The notes: generated by a model from the letters alone, not told the origin. A DNA stretch of 64,000 bases from Acanthococcus lagerstroemiae (GCA_031841125.1 CM063106.1:29659501-29723500), one strand, 5' to 3'. Shown: positions 44,790-56,564, counted from the first letter of the stretch. Numbers and translations: made by a program.

Positions 44790-45925
44790 TAACTCATATG
44801 AAGTTAGAATGTTTTATATATAATTTTAAGCTTATACTTCCTGACTGTTTAAAACCTATTCCAACTTAATCATTTCATCATACTTGACCCTTTGATCCCA
44901 TCTAATAGCCCACTGAATTAATATTGGTTATTTTTATTGTATCTAACTTAGATGACATGTAGGTACATAGACATATCAGTGTAATTTTTTCTGAGGAGTT
45001 CGATGTTTAAAACAAGGATTAAATGAATAAACTTATCATTTATCAATCATCGGTCGTGTTCATTTTTGTCATTCTACATTTCACGTGCATTTTACGTAAA
45101 ATGTAAAACAAATGATTTTACATATGCCAACCCCGGATTGCGTTTTTCTTATTATAAAATATCAGTTCTGCCGACTGAAATATATTTCGGTGCTGAAGAT
45201 TCGATATCATCAACCGAATAACATTTCTGAAATTAACAACAAAACAAAAAGTAATAACAAAGTAGTCTTTTTACTTCTTACTCCAGTGGCTTCAGGTTTT
45301 TTCGGGGCAGCTTTTTAGTATTTTTCATAACAAACATCTTTCGTTCGATATTTTAGGCGCAAAATAGCTATTTAGGTTCTTGAATCTTGGCTTTCGTTTA
45401 TTCGCAGAAGAGAGGGGTCGGGGATGTTACACGAGCGTTTCCAGAAAAACTTCATTTCTTACGTTTTTGAAATCTACCAACTTCTACTTCCTTTTTAATC
45501 CTGATGTTTCTCGGTCCAATAACCCTTTTAGTTCAGTTGCCGCGCATGAGGAAGAAACATCTTACAGTAAAACTAAGTCTTCAATAATTCAAAAACAAAA
45601 GTAATACTAATATTTTTACTATTTTGCATATCGGTATTGCACACTGAGAAAAGACGAAAAATTTCAGGATAAACTTTCCAGTTTGGAGAGAAAGGATTTA
45701 AAAATCTTTTTAATACTCGCGAAGTTTTACAACGCGTTATACCTGCGAAACTAAAAACTTTTTGGTTTATTAAAACTCTTTTTCAGGACTATATATATTA
45801 AATTACATCCTTTTATATGCCGAGAGTTTATCTTCAAACTGAGCGTAGTTAGCCGTTTAATTTAAGACTATGTTTTAAGCTGACAATATTCTCCATCTTT
45901 TACCTAGTTAATAATTTTTCTTTTT
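44790..45925. other. No gene seen
   Basis: This is AT-rich, apparently single-copy sequence without recognised motifs. Confidence 0.4.
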
Positions 45926-45930
45926 TCCAG

Positions 45931-46013
45931 GAACGTAATTAAATTTTCTTCGACGCTTTTATCAAAGTCGTATGGAAGCAGTTAGCATCGAACGACAAAG
46001 TGGGCCTGAAATT
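45931..46013 (+). CDS. Candidate first coding exon, unknown gene
   Basis: It has a strong acceptor (ttctttttttccag, ending 45930) and a strong donor (ATT|GTAAGTA at 46014), which bracket 83 bp. All frames have an early stop, but ATG 45972 opens a frame to the donor: MEAVSIERQSGPEI, ending in phase 0. This fits an exon containing the end of a 5' leader and the first 14 codons. I could not find the following exon (a weak candidate is 46637-46673). The splice sites alone could arise by chance. Confidence 0.3.
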
Positions 46014-46779
46014 GTAAGTACACTTCAACAGAATTGAAATGAAGGCAGGAAAAGAGAAATGAGTCAAGTTGCGACAAAACAGAAACGTAAAAGCGGCAGA
46101 TCTAAGAACGAGAAAGCATAGAAGTAGAATTCCCAGGATAGAAATTTAAAACGGATAAGACCAAAGAGGTTCTGCTAGTAAGATTGCGTAATAGGCCTGG
46201 TCCTCGTTCGTAAACGAGGAATTATTATAATACGGTAAAATGAGCATTTGAAAACCTGGGGAGATTCGAAGATTTTTGTAGCACGATTGACGTTCTGCCA
46301 GCGTTTTAAAAAGAAAAGGGTGGAAAAGGAAAGCATCGCCTCTTTGATCTGTGAAAGATAACATTTTTACCATTTCTTACGTTTTCCCTTGTGTCTTTAA
46401 AACCAAGCTGTTGTTTTCAAAATTCGAGTTACTACATGATTGCCAACCGTTAGGATTTGTAAAACGGGGAGAACTTTTTTTGCAGAGCTAATACAGAGTT
46501 TTTAACTTATCCACCGAATACAGTGTAGACATACTTTCCATTTCTAGGTATTTTTATTGGTTTTGCAAACTGGTATCACCTTACTCAGCTCCATTTCACC
46601 CGTAAAAAGGATTTTTCATATTTTATTATTCTAAGGTGAAGGCGAGGAAGCACAATCGAACTTTAAGGCTATGGTAAGCGCAACAAAAATGAACGGAGGC
46701 TGCTTCACTTTTTTATGTATTTCAGCGATGACAGCTTTATTTTATACTACTTACAATGTGACTATGGCAGTGAACTGGG

Positions 46780-47285
46780 GAGGGGAGGGGAGGAGTCTCC
46801 TCTCCATCGCTGTCACTAGCCCTTGGGAAAATGCCTCCCCGCGTCTTTTCCATTCGACTTTGGTGGCGGCTACTCTCCTCCACTTAGGGCCCATTTCTTT
46901 CCTAAATTCGTTGCGGCCTATCTTCATGCCTTTCCTCGTTGTACGGCACCCAAGCCTCTACTTTTTTTATCCACCTCCCTTATTGTCTCAAGATATGACA
47001 CGCATACTTCCATTTTTGTTTTTTTGATTAGCTTCCCTACGTCTTTCGCTTTTGTTACACTTCTTATCTTTTTATTCTCAAGTCTATCCTTTTTCCTCCA
47101 TTGCTTTTTGATGGTTTGAAGTTTTCTTATGTTAGCTTTTTTTAAAGCCCACGTTTGGGCACCGTACACGAGCACCGACAGAGTACAACTTCCCCATATT
47201 TTGGTTTTCAGGTCAATTCCTATCCTTCCTTTGAAAATTTTCTTTAATGCCCAAAAGTTTTTCCATCCTTTTAATATTTTCATGT
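46780..47285 (-). pseudogene. RTE-like LINE 3' fragment
   Basis: On the minus strand, 47283-46924 encodes MKILKGWKNFWALKKIFKGR, then SCTLSVLVYGAQTWALKKAN, the thumb region with its conserved YGAQTW. A decayed tail follows with recognisable RRGEAFSQGL-like sequence (about 46850-46800), the usual 'GEAYAQ' end of this family. Catalytic RT motifs are missing. Confidence 0.8.
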
Positions 47286-47482
47286 CTTTACTTTGGCACG
47301 CAAACAGGAAAAACGTTACTTTAATGCGTGATGTTTGACGCGTTACGCGCGTTACATTTGAAGAGGAATGAAGTAATCATTTCCATGGAAATTCATTTTG
47401 ACATGTGTCCCTGGCCTTTACGGAACCTTTTCGAACAAGCACCGGCTAGCTGCTACACGGCGAATCATCTGAACACACACGC

Positions 47483-47483
47483 G

Positions 47484-47525
<42 letters not shown>
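47483..47525. repeat. (TA)n-(CA)n microsatellite
   Basis: A run of TA dinucleotides passes directly into a run of CA dinucleotides. Confidence 0.95.
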
Positions 47526-47531
<6 letters not shown>

Positions 47532-47769
47532 TAGAGAACAGAAACAACAGAGAACATTTTGGTACCTAAGTACCTATAATTCGTAAATGCGTTTATTCTT
47601 CTACGCTTTTTTCTTTTTACAGCAACCATTAGTCAAAACCAGCAGTTTGGGTTTCGGAACCAGTTCTCATTATTAATTGGTTTTGGAAGCAAGTTTTGTA
47701 TAGTAATGGGTTTCGGAACCAAACGTTCGTTCAGTGTAGTAAACGATTTGCAGCGAACATTGCTGGAAT

Positions 47770-48127
47770 CATGGATGTAGCGAATTATTTTTCGGGGAGG
47801 GGGGAGTAAAATTGTTAAAATCCTAACTGACTCAAATCAAAATTTCCAAGTATCAAATTGTTTTTGTATCGGATATAAAAAAAAAAAATTTGACTTGGAT
47901 TTTTTCAACTTTTGATCCATTTACTAAAATTTCCAATGCCAGTGTGGAGGCTTGCAGGGTGCAAGCGGCTTCTGTGCACCCTTATTTTCGTCCCTGTAAA
48001 AAATATTAAAGTACAACTGCCCAGTTTTCCCAGCTTATTTTTGAAATGGTAAATTTTCCCAAATACTGAGTTAAAAAATCCTTCAGGGGGTAAGTTGCCC
48101 CCCCCCCTATACATCAGTTCGTCTCTG
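47770..48127. mobile_element. hAT-type MITE with perfect 8 bp TSD
   Basis: GCTGGAAT occurs on both sides (47762-47769 and 48128-48135). Left end CATGGATGTAGCG, right end (reverse complement) CAGAGACGAACTG. The left part matches 28069-28302 ('actgactcaaatcaaaattt', 'cttggattttt'). An internal CGTCCCTG at about 47989-47996 looks like a second right end, so the element may contain a nested or duplicated terminus. Confidence 0.85.
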
Positions 48128-48284
48128 GCTGGAATTACTGTGCGTTGTACGCTGCAGAACGTGTATATGAAAGACAACCAGTTGCTGGTGCAATAACAAT
48201 AATGGCTTTAAGTAAAAATTAGGTCTTAGTAAACGAGGCTCTGTAAATCTAATGTACAATAATTACAAGCATAAATGTCGTCGC

Positions 48285-48540
48285 AACCAAACGAAGGGGC
48301 GAAACTATAGGGAACGCCCCCTCCCCCTCAATAATTTTGCAGCTGTTTATATGAATTTTTCATTGTTTATGAATGTTTGTTTGTTTATTTTTTTTCAATT
48401 AAAAAATATTTCGATAAAAAATCGGCAAATTTTTAATTTTCTTAAAATTTTGTCGGCAAATTTTTAGTTTTCAAAAAATATTTGTCGGCAAATTCTTCTC
48501 CTCCACCTCTTCAAACTGGAAGTCGAATTTCGTTTTTGAA
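48285..48540. mobile_element. MITE-like repeat with TTGTCGGCAAATT motifs
   Basis: The ends resemble 'ggggcgaaact' and its complement near 'cgaatttcgt'. The core has three 'tcggcaaattttt' words. The same order of segments recurs at 49212-49329 plus 50252-50421. Confidence 0.6.
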
Positions 48541-49211
48541 AATGGAGTACCCTGGACTCAAGTTAGAGACTAGTCAATTAAAAGCCGAAGGTTTCAAGCT
48601 GAGTATCAAACGTTATCTGAAAGGTTGAGACAAAGCTAAAATGTGGAAGACATTTCAAAAATCTGAAAGTCGGTAGCAAACGTTAAATTTTGAATTTCAA
48701 TGACTATTCTGTTTTTACTAAATTCTCTGCTTGACCTACAGCCTGAAGTTTGAAAAATTTGAACATTTTATTAAAATCTAAAAGTTGAAAGCAAAGACTT
48801 ATTTTCCAATGTCACAAGCTGAATTCGATAGCAAATGTTCTATTGTTTGATTTACGGGTTTTGGTCCTGGTGAATATAGGAGGGAAATTTAGTTTGAAAT
48901 CAAAGTCAAAACTCCGTGTGTTTTTTCCACAAGAACGAAAGGGAGTTTGTGGCACGGATTTCCCTAATCCGATCGACCTGAAACTTTGTAGGTTTTTCTT
49001 TCGATTCTATTGGAACCAGTTTGGGAGACGAATGAGAGGAAATTCAGGAAAAAATATAACCAGGAGTAAATTACGACTACCTTATAGTGTAAAAGAAGTT
49101 GTATATTCCTCTCAAGTGTTCCTAACATCCTTCCACTTTACCCTCCCAGACTAGGGTATGCTCATGTGCGCAAATGTGAGTACTTGGGGATAAGGTTACA
49201 ATCTGCATTTG

Positions 49212-50421
49212 CTGGGACGAAATTATGGAGGGGTGGAGGGTGAAACACCCCAATAATTTGGCAGTCGGCAAATTTTGAAACTGTTCATTTGAATTTTTCA
49301 TTTTGTAAGAATGTTTTTTTTTGTTTTTAGGGTGTTTGCCCGCGCGCAGCGCTGCAAGCACCCTATTGCAATCGAATTTTCCTTTTTTTTTTCTTTCTTT
49401 CTTTAAATACGAGTGAATTGTTTACAGATTAATGTTCAGTTTTAGTTCAGCTTCGTGTTAGGTTCTACGTCAACTGCTGCCATCTATCGGCAAGTCAATC
49501 TACTATTATTAATATCTCGGTTACGAATGCAACTTAGAAAGATGAAATATTCTCATTTTGACATATATTTGTTTTATCGCATAGACGTCGGTACTGTGTC
49601 TGAATATTAGTTTCAAAGCTTCAACATTTCAGATTTGGTTTTGTTCTACCAATACCAGTGTATGAAGTTAGCGCAACAACATCGGGGATGCGGAGAAGTC
49701 GGTAGCGGGAAGTCAGTGACGTGTCGGTAGTTTTTGCAGTTTTATTTTAGGATAATTTTGAGAAGCCAGAAGTTGGAAGCTGAATGAGTTAAAATCTGAA
49801 AGCGGAAGCTGAAAGTTTTCAGCTTCGGATTGGCTTCTTACAATTTTATGAAAATTGTTTTTTATGGTTTTGTATCTAAAAAGGTAGAAGAAAAATAAAG
49901 AAAAATAGGTTAGTGAAAATGAACTGGTGAGAATAAGTAAAAGAAGCTAGAAGCTGAAAAAATGGCAGTTAGAAGTTCATACTGAGGCTAGAAGCTAGAA
50001 GCGAGAAGCTAGATGAGAATTGGAGGCTAGAAGCCGGAAGCGGAAGCTGTATCGTTCGGCTTCCGCATTCCTGAACAACACCTTTTAAAAATGAAGCTAG
50101 CGAAAAACTCATTTTATTGACTTCAACTTATCAGCTAGTCAATGAATGCAGTAAAATTCCCATGTATAAGCAGAGAAGCAGACAACAACAGAGAGAGAGA
50201 GAACATAGCAAACACCCTCTTACTACCTCGCTATCTGCGAGGTACGAGTAGCTTGTTTTTTCTTTCAATTAACAAATTCTGTGATTGAAAAATCGGCAAA
50301 ATTTCAAATTTAAAAAAAAATTGTCGGCCAATTTTTAGTTTAAAAAAAAAATATTTGTCGGCAAATTTTCCTTCTCTATCCCCCTCCTCTCCCTCAAACT
50401 TGAAGTCAAGTTTCGTCACTG
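49212..50421. mobile_element. Second copy of the CGGCAAATT repeat, split by an insertion
   Basis: The left part (49212-49329, beginning CTGGGACGAAATT) and right part (50252-50421, ending with the complement of CAGTGACGAAACTT) together match 48285-48540. They are separated by 922 bp of unrelated sequence. No target duplication was found. Confidence 0.6.
49330..50251. mobile_element. Helentron-like non-autonomous insertion
   Basis: It starts GGGTGTTTGC (49330-49339), which pairs both with GCAAGCACCC at 49354-49363 (a 5' hairpin) and with GCAAACACCC at 50208-50217 near the other end. A terminal hairpin, TACCTCG-CTATCTG-CGAGGTA (50224-50244), follows just before the right border. Subterminal inverted repeats plus a 3' hairpin, without a target duplication, resemble Helentron-type elements. 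The interior holds 'gaagctagaagc' repeats (49900-50060) and (GA)n, and no coding sequence. The borders come from comparison with the uninterrupted repeat at 48285-48540. Confidence 0.55.
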
Positions 50422-50429
50422 ACCAAACG

Positions 50430-51045
50430 TTAGGTTTTGGGTGTGTGTCGAAGACAATTGCACAATTAGCATGAAAACGGATTCAGAAGCAATAGAAATT
50501 ATCACTCATTCTAGAAATAATGTTCACCCTCATCTACCATTCATAGCACAATAAAACAATCGTTTGCCTCTCTTCATTACAAGCAACACTGACTCTCAAA
50601 GCACGAGCAGAACGACTTTTTTTTGCTAGAAAAGAAATATTTGGGTTCCGAAACTCATGATTTTTCCCCTACTTACAACCTACCAAGTTTTCGTTGTGTA
50701 TTGTTCTGGTTCCAAAACCCATTACGCCCAGTCAAAACTGCACGTAAAAATGTGTCCTGTGTCTCATGATCAAGATCTCTATTCTCCAATATATATAAAA
50801 GTGTTAGTTTGTCTGTGTGTGGGTATCTGTGTTTGTTCGAGGTTGGCGGGTGAAGCATAAGAGCTGAGAACAGAGGCGGATACAGTGGGAAGAAGGTTGG
50901 CGGTTCCGGACCCTCTCCCCCCGAAATATCTAAATACCTAACAATGCAACCTCTTTATTATGTTTCGTCTACAACATTTTTCATTCAGACCCCCTTCCCC
51001 CCGAGCTCAAAATACCTTATTACATTTACATGACGTGACTATAAT
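50430..51045. other. No gene seen
   Basis: This is single-copy-looking sequence with a possible hAT-like terminus (CAGAGGCGGATACAG, about 50873). The partner was not identified. Confidence 0.4.
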
Positions 51046-51048
51046 ATA

Positions 51049-51989
51049 CGAAGGATATTCCAAAAGTCTTCGCACACTTTTTTTTCTTCTCCGGAATGGG
51101 TAACACTGGAGCGGTGAAATTTTTACCAAATGTTCACTAGGGTTGTAGCCGTATGCATGATTTCTTTCGAAATGATCGGTCGGGTTGTTCTCGAGTTATC
51201 GCTGTATAACCATGAATTCAAGTATTATTGAGCCGTCCAAATGTGAGCAACGTGTGGTCGTGAAACTTTTACATTTAGAAAGTGTTCCGGGCAGTGAAAT
51301 TTATAAAAGATTATGCTCGATATGCGGTGAAAACAATGTAATGTGTATTCGAAATGTTTACGAGTGGATAAAACAGTTTAAAGCGAAAAGAACGAGCACG
51401 TATAACGAGGAGCGTAGTGGTCGACCTACAGAGACGGAGTGAACGAGGTGACGATTGCGTGTGTGCGTCAGCTATTAGCCGAAGATCGGCGCTACCCTGT
51501 TACAGATATTCACCGAAAGATGGCAGACAAATTCCTAAATGACGTAGGTCTTACAACTGGATGCAGAGTTTTAACTGATGTTCTCCGGCTGAGAAAAGTG
51601 AGCGCTCGGTGGGTACCGCGCGAATTGACTGATAAGTATTGAACCTATAGACTGGGAGCTGTGCTGGACTTTTTGACCCGCTATGAGCAGGAAGGTGCCG
51701 ATTTGTTACACCGAATAGTCACCGGAGACGAAACTTGGGTACATTTTTGGACATCAGAAACGAAAAAAGCTTCTATGGCATGGAAAGAGCTCACATGCAA
51801 TTGGACGGCACAGGGTACTCGAATTCATGGTTATACGGTGATAACTCGAGAACAACACGACCGATCACTTCGAAAAAAATCATGGGTACTGCTACAATCC
51901 TACTAAACATCTGGTAAACATTTCATCTCTCCAGTGTTACTCGTTCCAGAGAAAAAAAATGTGTGCAAAGACTTTTGGAATACCCCTCA
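51049..51989 (+). mobile_element. mariner transposon with internal deletion
   Basis: The left end CGAAGGATATTCC and the right end TGAGGGGTATTCC (reverse complement) begin inverted repeats that stay recognisable for about 75 bp, including 'aaaagtcttcgcacac' and 'gtaacactggag'. TA flanks the left side; the right flank is GT, presumably mutated. The element is 941 bp, against about 1.3 kb for a full mariner. The transposase is decayed but readable in three pieces. Confidence 0.9.
51212..51906 (+). pseudogene. mariner transposase, broken
   Basis: The N-terminal helix-turn-helix part starts at ATG 51212 (MNSSIIEPSKCEQRVVVKLL, later VYEWIKQFKAKR and EERSGRPTE) and meets a stop at about 51440. The frame shifts for 51439-51642 (VRQLLAEDRRYPVTDIHRKM). 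The catalytic part begins at 51661, with VTGDETWVHFW at about 51715-51750 carrying the first catalytic Asp. After AWK the sequence is scrambled; a KIMGTATIL relic near 51875 is recognisable. It then stops before the second and third Asp of the DD34D triad. The protein would cut and paste mariner ends but cannot be active. Confidence 0.9.
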
Positions 51990-52039
51990 GTTGGATGCTG
52001 TTTAGTTTTCTCATTCATGTGTATCTCAAAAATCTCAGT

Positions 52040-52870
52040 TTTTGGAAACCATAAAAGGGCGTAAGACAGGGAGATCCTCTGTCGCCGAATCTATTTACTG
52101 GCGTATGAGAAGAAATATTTAGAAAACTGGAATGGGAAAATATAGGAATGCAGATAAATTTGGAAAAACTGAATCATCTAAGATTCGCGGACGATGTTGT
52201 ACTGATAAACGAGGCTATAAAGAAAAAGATACTACAAGAAATAGGAGAAAAATTCTCAGAGGTAAGTGCAGAGGCGGGCTTAGAAATGAATCTCACTATA
52301 AAAGGAACTGAAATAGAACGAATTTCCAAATTCAGATATTTAGGACAAACACAATCGTTTGAAGACAGTACAAACAGAGAGATAACCAAAAGAATAAATA
52401 AAGCATGGGCAAGTTTCGGTATTTCAAAAACATATACAAGGTAAAATGAAGATTGAAACAAGTACGAAAATATTGGAAAGATACACTCTACCCGTCTCCA
52501 CCTATGGAGCCCTAACGAAGGAGCAAATGGAAAGGTTAACAACCACAGTGAGAAGGATGGAACGAAGTATACTAAGGTTAAGAATTAAAGCCAGTGAAAA
52601 ACAAAAAAATAAAAGAGGAAACGGCTATGAGAAATTAAAATAGGGTTATGCGGGACATATCGCACGTCAAGGAGGTACAAGATGGAACAAAATAATCAGT
52701 GAGTGGGAAACCTTACGACAAGAAAAGAAGAAGAGGAAAACCTGGTACAAGATGGCGTGACGATACAACAAAGATTTCGGGAATAATGTGGGGAAGAGTA
52801 GCCCAAGACTGAAAAGTATGGAAAAAAGCTGGGGAGGCCTATACCCGAAGGGGTTACGTAGTTTGGTATA
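52040..52870 (+). pseudogene. RTE-like LINE: reverse transcriptase fragment
   Basis: KGVRQGDPLSPNLFTGV (about 52053-52105) and HLRFADDVVLINEAIKKK (about 52175-52230) are consecutive RT blocks; the FADD box holds the paired catalytic Asp residues. GLEMNLTIKGTEIE and FRYLGQTQSFEDSTNREITK follow, then a stop at 52443. YTLPVSTYGALT, the thumb relic, and a decayed C-terminus (GHIARQGGTRWN-like, 52650-52870) complete the fragment. It sits 50 bp downstream of the mariner and is 5'-truncated. Confidence 0.85.
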
Positions 52871-52884
52871 CGAAGTGTATATCT

Positions 52885-53060
52885 TATAACAGACCGACAG
52901 CTAGCAAATTTTCAAAGGTATTGACTTTTTTTTTGTTTCTTTGCTTTCTAATTCGAGAAATGTTCGTGAGTTGAAAAATTCGGATTTTCAGTTGATAAAA
53001 TTAAATTTTCTCCCGTCCCTCCCTCGCCCCAAATCACTTTTGCTTGTCCCTGAGTGCACT
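52885..53060. repeat. MITE-like repeat related to 22435-22679
   Basis: It shares 'gttcgtgagttgaaaaattcg', 'gattttcagttga' and 'aaattttctcccgtccctcc'-like segments with the 22.4 kb MITE. The ends CAGACCGACAG and CAGGGACAAGC (reverse complement) are weak, and no target duplication was found. Confidence 0.45.
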
Positions 53061-54465
53061 CTTAAGCACTTGGTCCTTGTGGTCCCTGTGAGTACATCTC
53101 TGCACTACCAACTCTCGTGAACGGAGAAAATGTGACCGGAGTCGGTTATGAGATTAAGTAAAAGCGCGAAATATTCGTAGAAAGTAGAAGAGACGACTGA
53201 AAAGTTTTACGGATTTTATCGTTTTCCGTGAACGAACATAGCTCTTCGTACTTAATTATTGCATTTCCTGAACTGTTTAAACATGAAACAAAAATGTTTT
53301 CAAAGCAAACACGAATTCAACGAGAATATAAAACATGTTTCTTTTCTGCATACCTACGAATGAACGAAAGTATTTATTTTGCCAACTTTAACTCATTATG
53401 CCCGCTTTTTATGCTGATCATAAGTATTTTTCTGAGAGAGGTCATACTTACTGGAGTGAAACAATTTGTATTCACGGCGCACGGTAGATTTTATACAACA
53501 GTTGATTAAAAATTACTGTGTTTTTTCAAGTTCTGTTTTCTCTTCATTCTTTGATTTCCAGTTTATTTTACTTTATTTTTTTATTTTTGCTGAACAACTT
53601 GCTATTCAATTAAATGGAAAAACAAACGAAACATTTTCTATATTTTTAATTGAAAACGGAAACAAATTAACTGGCATTCGTTCGGCATTTTTTCGAGTAG
53701 GCTGGAAAAATGAAACATTCAGCCGCGTTATTAGAAATTACTAGCTGCTGCATTTAAAAGGGAAGCAGAAACAGAATATTGACTATGTAGCTGTATAATT
53801 CGAGTTTAATTCAAAAGTCGAAAAGCGACATTTATTGCCGTCCGTGTTTACGAAGAATATATTCTGCCAGGAATTACGGAGCGGAAAATGATGTTACGAT
53901 ACATTAAGCGTACATACTCGTAGGTGTGATGGTAGAATTATTGCGAAGAAAAAAACTGAATTTGAGTTCTACTCCGAACGACTTTGATGCTGTTTTACGT
54001 TGTTAATGAAGGTACGAAGCCCTCATCAAACGTACAAGCAAACACGGTATGGTATTCTCGATCAACCCAGTCGCGCAAATTTACATCAATGAAGAGCATT
54101 AACTCACGAAATTTTGAAGCTTTTTTTCACAGTTGAAAATTATTGGATCAGAGCTCACGTGGAGATCACTCTTTCAAAGCTTCTGAAAGGTTAACAGACG
54201 CTGTACCAGGTTTTCCAAATGGATGTGCCGGACCAGCGTAAGAAAGATTAAGACAGCCTCCCACGCCCTCCCCCTCGAGAAATCATACTGATGAGTCAGG
54301 AAAATTAAGGAGGTGGACGGTGGAAACGCATTTTACTGGTAAATTAAAATTTGAATTATTGCTTCCTTGAACTCCTCCCCCTTACTTATAATTGAAACTA
54401 CTTCCCACAGACTGAAGATACACTTCAGAACGCGTGAAGTACGTCGTGTAATATATGCACTTTAA
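53061..54465. other. No gene seen
   Basis: This is AT-rich, apparently single-copy sequence. Open frames at 53228-53509 and 53466-53744 are Phe/Ile-rich without recognised motifs. Confidence 0.4.
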
Positions 54466-54479
54466 AAATAATAATAATA

Positions 54480-56057
54480 ATAATAATTACCCTGTACCAC
54501 CATCGAGCGTACCACATGGGCCTCCTGCCAAGATCGGATATCGTCACAAATCGATTTATCAGTCCGACTCCAAACCACCTCACTACTGGATAAAGCGATG
54601 ACCGCCTCCACTTCCATCTTAACTTCTGTAGCACCGGAAGCAATACCTACTGTCTCCCCACTTGTTCAAGAAGCCACGCAGTTTCCTTCGAATATGCTGG
54701 TATTAGTGCGCAAGCGGCGCTCAGCTAGAAAGCGCTGGCAAAGGATGCACTTTTATACGCTCGCCCAGGCGAGCATCGCTATCTCCATCTAGTAGTGGCA
54801 GTTACTCATTATGGAAAGCTACCAAGAAGCTCCGATGAGCCCCTATTACTCACTCACCTCCAATCAAAATGAAGGACGATGAGTAGGCAAAGAGTGACCT
54901 GGAAAAAGCCAAGTTTTTCGCTAACCATCTAGCTTCCTTCATCCGACCTCATAAATAATTCTGTGATAGATATTATCTGCCAGAAATATTTTCCAGGCAA
55001 CTGAACTATTCGGCACTTCTCGCCTAAAGAAGTTCCAGCCGCGATCGACAAACCAAATCCGAAGAAGTCTCCGGGTGCAGACAGAATCACCGCGCGTATG
55101 CTACAGAAACTTCCATCCAAGGCCATCGTCCTGCTCACATACTTTTTCAACACTACTTCCCGATTTGAACATATACCTGCCTGCTGGAAGCTGTCCGAAG
55201 TAATTATGGTAGCTAAACCAGGCAAGCCACCCGAAATAACAGACTTACCGGCCTATCTCGCAATTGCTCATCATTTGCAAACTGTTTGAGAAATTATTCC
55301 TTGTTCGATTGCAGCCGGAAATTCAGGAACGCAAACTCCTACCGGCTCACCAGTTTGGGTTTCGAAATCGCAACTCCACCGCGGACCAGCTCCACAGAGT
55401 AACTCGGCACATCTTGCAGTCTCTCAAATGGAAGAAATTCTGCCCAGCCTTCATCCTCGACGTCTCCAGGGAATTTGATACTATCTGGCGTGATGGCCTG
55501 GTCCATAAACTGTATCAGGTCTTGCCTCCTAAATACTACCCCCTCATCGCAAGTTGTCGCCGTGGTCGATACTTCTACCTTTCCTACGGGCAGTCTAGCT
55601 TATAGAATCATGACATTGCGGCAGGTGTCCCACAGAGCAGTGTCCTGGGCCCAGTTCTATAGTTGTTCAGTAGTGAAATTAACGAATCTAAATCTACCCA
55701 TTCTGACTGCACTACGTCCTCGCCCGTACGAGCCTGTCACAATCGTGGACACAATCATACCCAGATCTCACGGTGCTAAGTGCCTCGGTATATTTTTGGA
55801 CCAGCTCCTGAACTACAGAACGCATGTCAGAAAAAAAACAAGAAATTAACTGAACCTGCAGCTATGACTATATACCTGGCTCTTAAGGCCCAGCTTCTCT
55901 GTCTCTCTATCAAACAGGAGGCTGATATATGTTTCTATCTTAAGGTCAGTGTGGAGCTACTGCACCCAAATCTGAGGATGCACTGTCCCGGTAACCGAGA
56001 AATTATCCAGCTCTTTGAAAACAAAACCATGGGGTTAATCAGCACTGGATCCCCATG
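54480..56057 (+). pseudogene. Jockey-type LINE ORF2, 5' part
   Basis: The first part (54490-54780) is the linker after the endonuclease, ending LVRKRRSARKRWQR. SDLEKAKFFANHLASFI (about 54890-54945) and KPNPKKSPGADRITARMLQ (about 55045-55105) follow. Then come HIPACWKLSEVIMVAKPGKP, the shifted 'SYRPISLLPIICKLFEKL' region near 55250-55300, HQFGFRNRNSTADQLHRVT, and CPAFILDVSREFDTIW (motif A, catalytic Asp, about 55440-55490). IAAGVPQSSVLGPVL lies at about 55615-55660. The FADD box is deleted or lost after 55690. KCLGIFLDQLLNYRTHV (about 55780-55830) and the tail up to LISTGSP follow. The frame continues after the insertion at 58954. Confidence 0.9.
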
Positions 56058-56564
56058 TAGCCCAGGAAAATTACACTCATAAAGTACAGTGAAAAGGAGG
56101 AAATTGTCAGCAAAGGTTTTACAGCTGGAATGTGTTCAGAACGGTGTCCATGATACGTAGTTAAAAGCCCTCACCCCCAACCCGTCTGCTTTCCTCCTGG
56201 GGAACGGACAGAAAATGAGAAATTTCTATTTCTCATTCAACTACTTCGGCATTTTTCCGAGGAATGAAGCATGTTATGGAGAAAATACATCAGACAAAAA
56301 ATGTTGGTCATTAAATTGTCTAAAAAAAAAAAATTCTTACCAAAAATTGCCTACGTGGTACAGATAGGCGCCAAATGCTCGCAGAAGAATGTTACATGTA
56401 GCTTGCTGCTGTTTTCGAGACAATGTGCGTTCCTAATTGTTTCGGATTCGTGTGTATTTAATGCTGTATAATGATTTTCGGGGTACACCGTTCTAAACAC
56501 ATTCCAGCTGTAAAACCTTTGCTGACAATTTTTTCCTTCTCAATTCCGTATTCCTCCTGGGCTA
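56058..56564. mobile_element. 507 bp short form within the larger element
   Basis: 56464-56564 repeats the outer 100 bp of the right arm ('acaccgttctaaacacattc' to 'ttcctcctgggcta'). 56058-56564 is therefore itself bounded by inverted ends of about 100 bp, starting TAGCCCAGGA and ending TCCTGGGCTA. It may be a short derivative onto which a second copy was joined, or an internal duplication of the right end. Confidence 0.65.
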
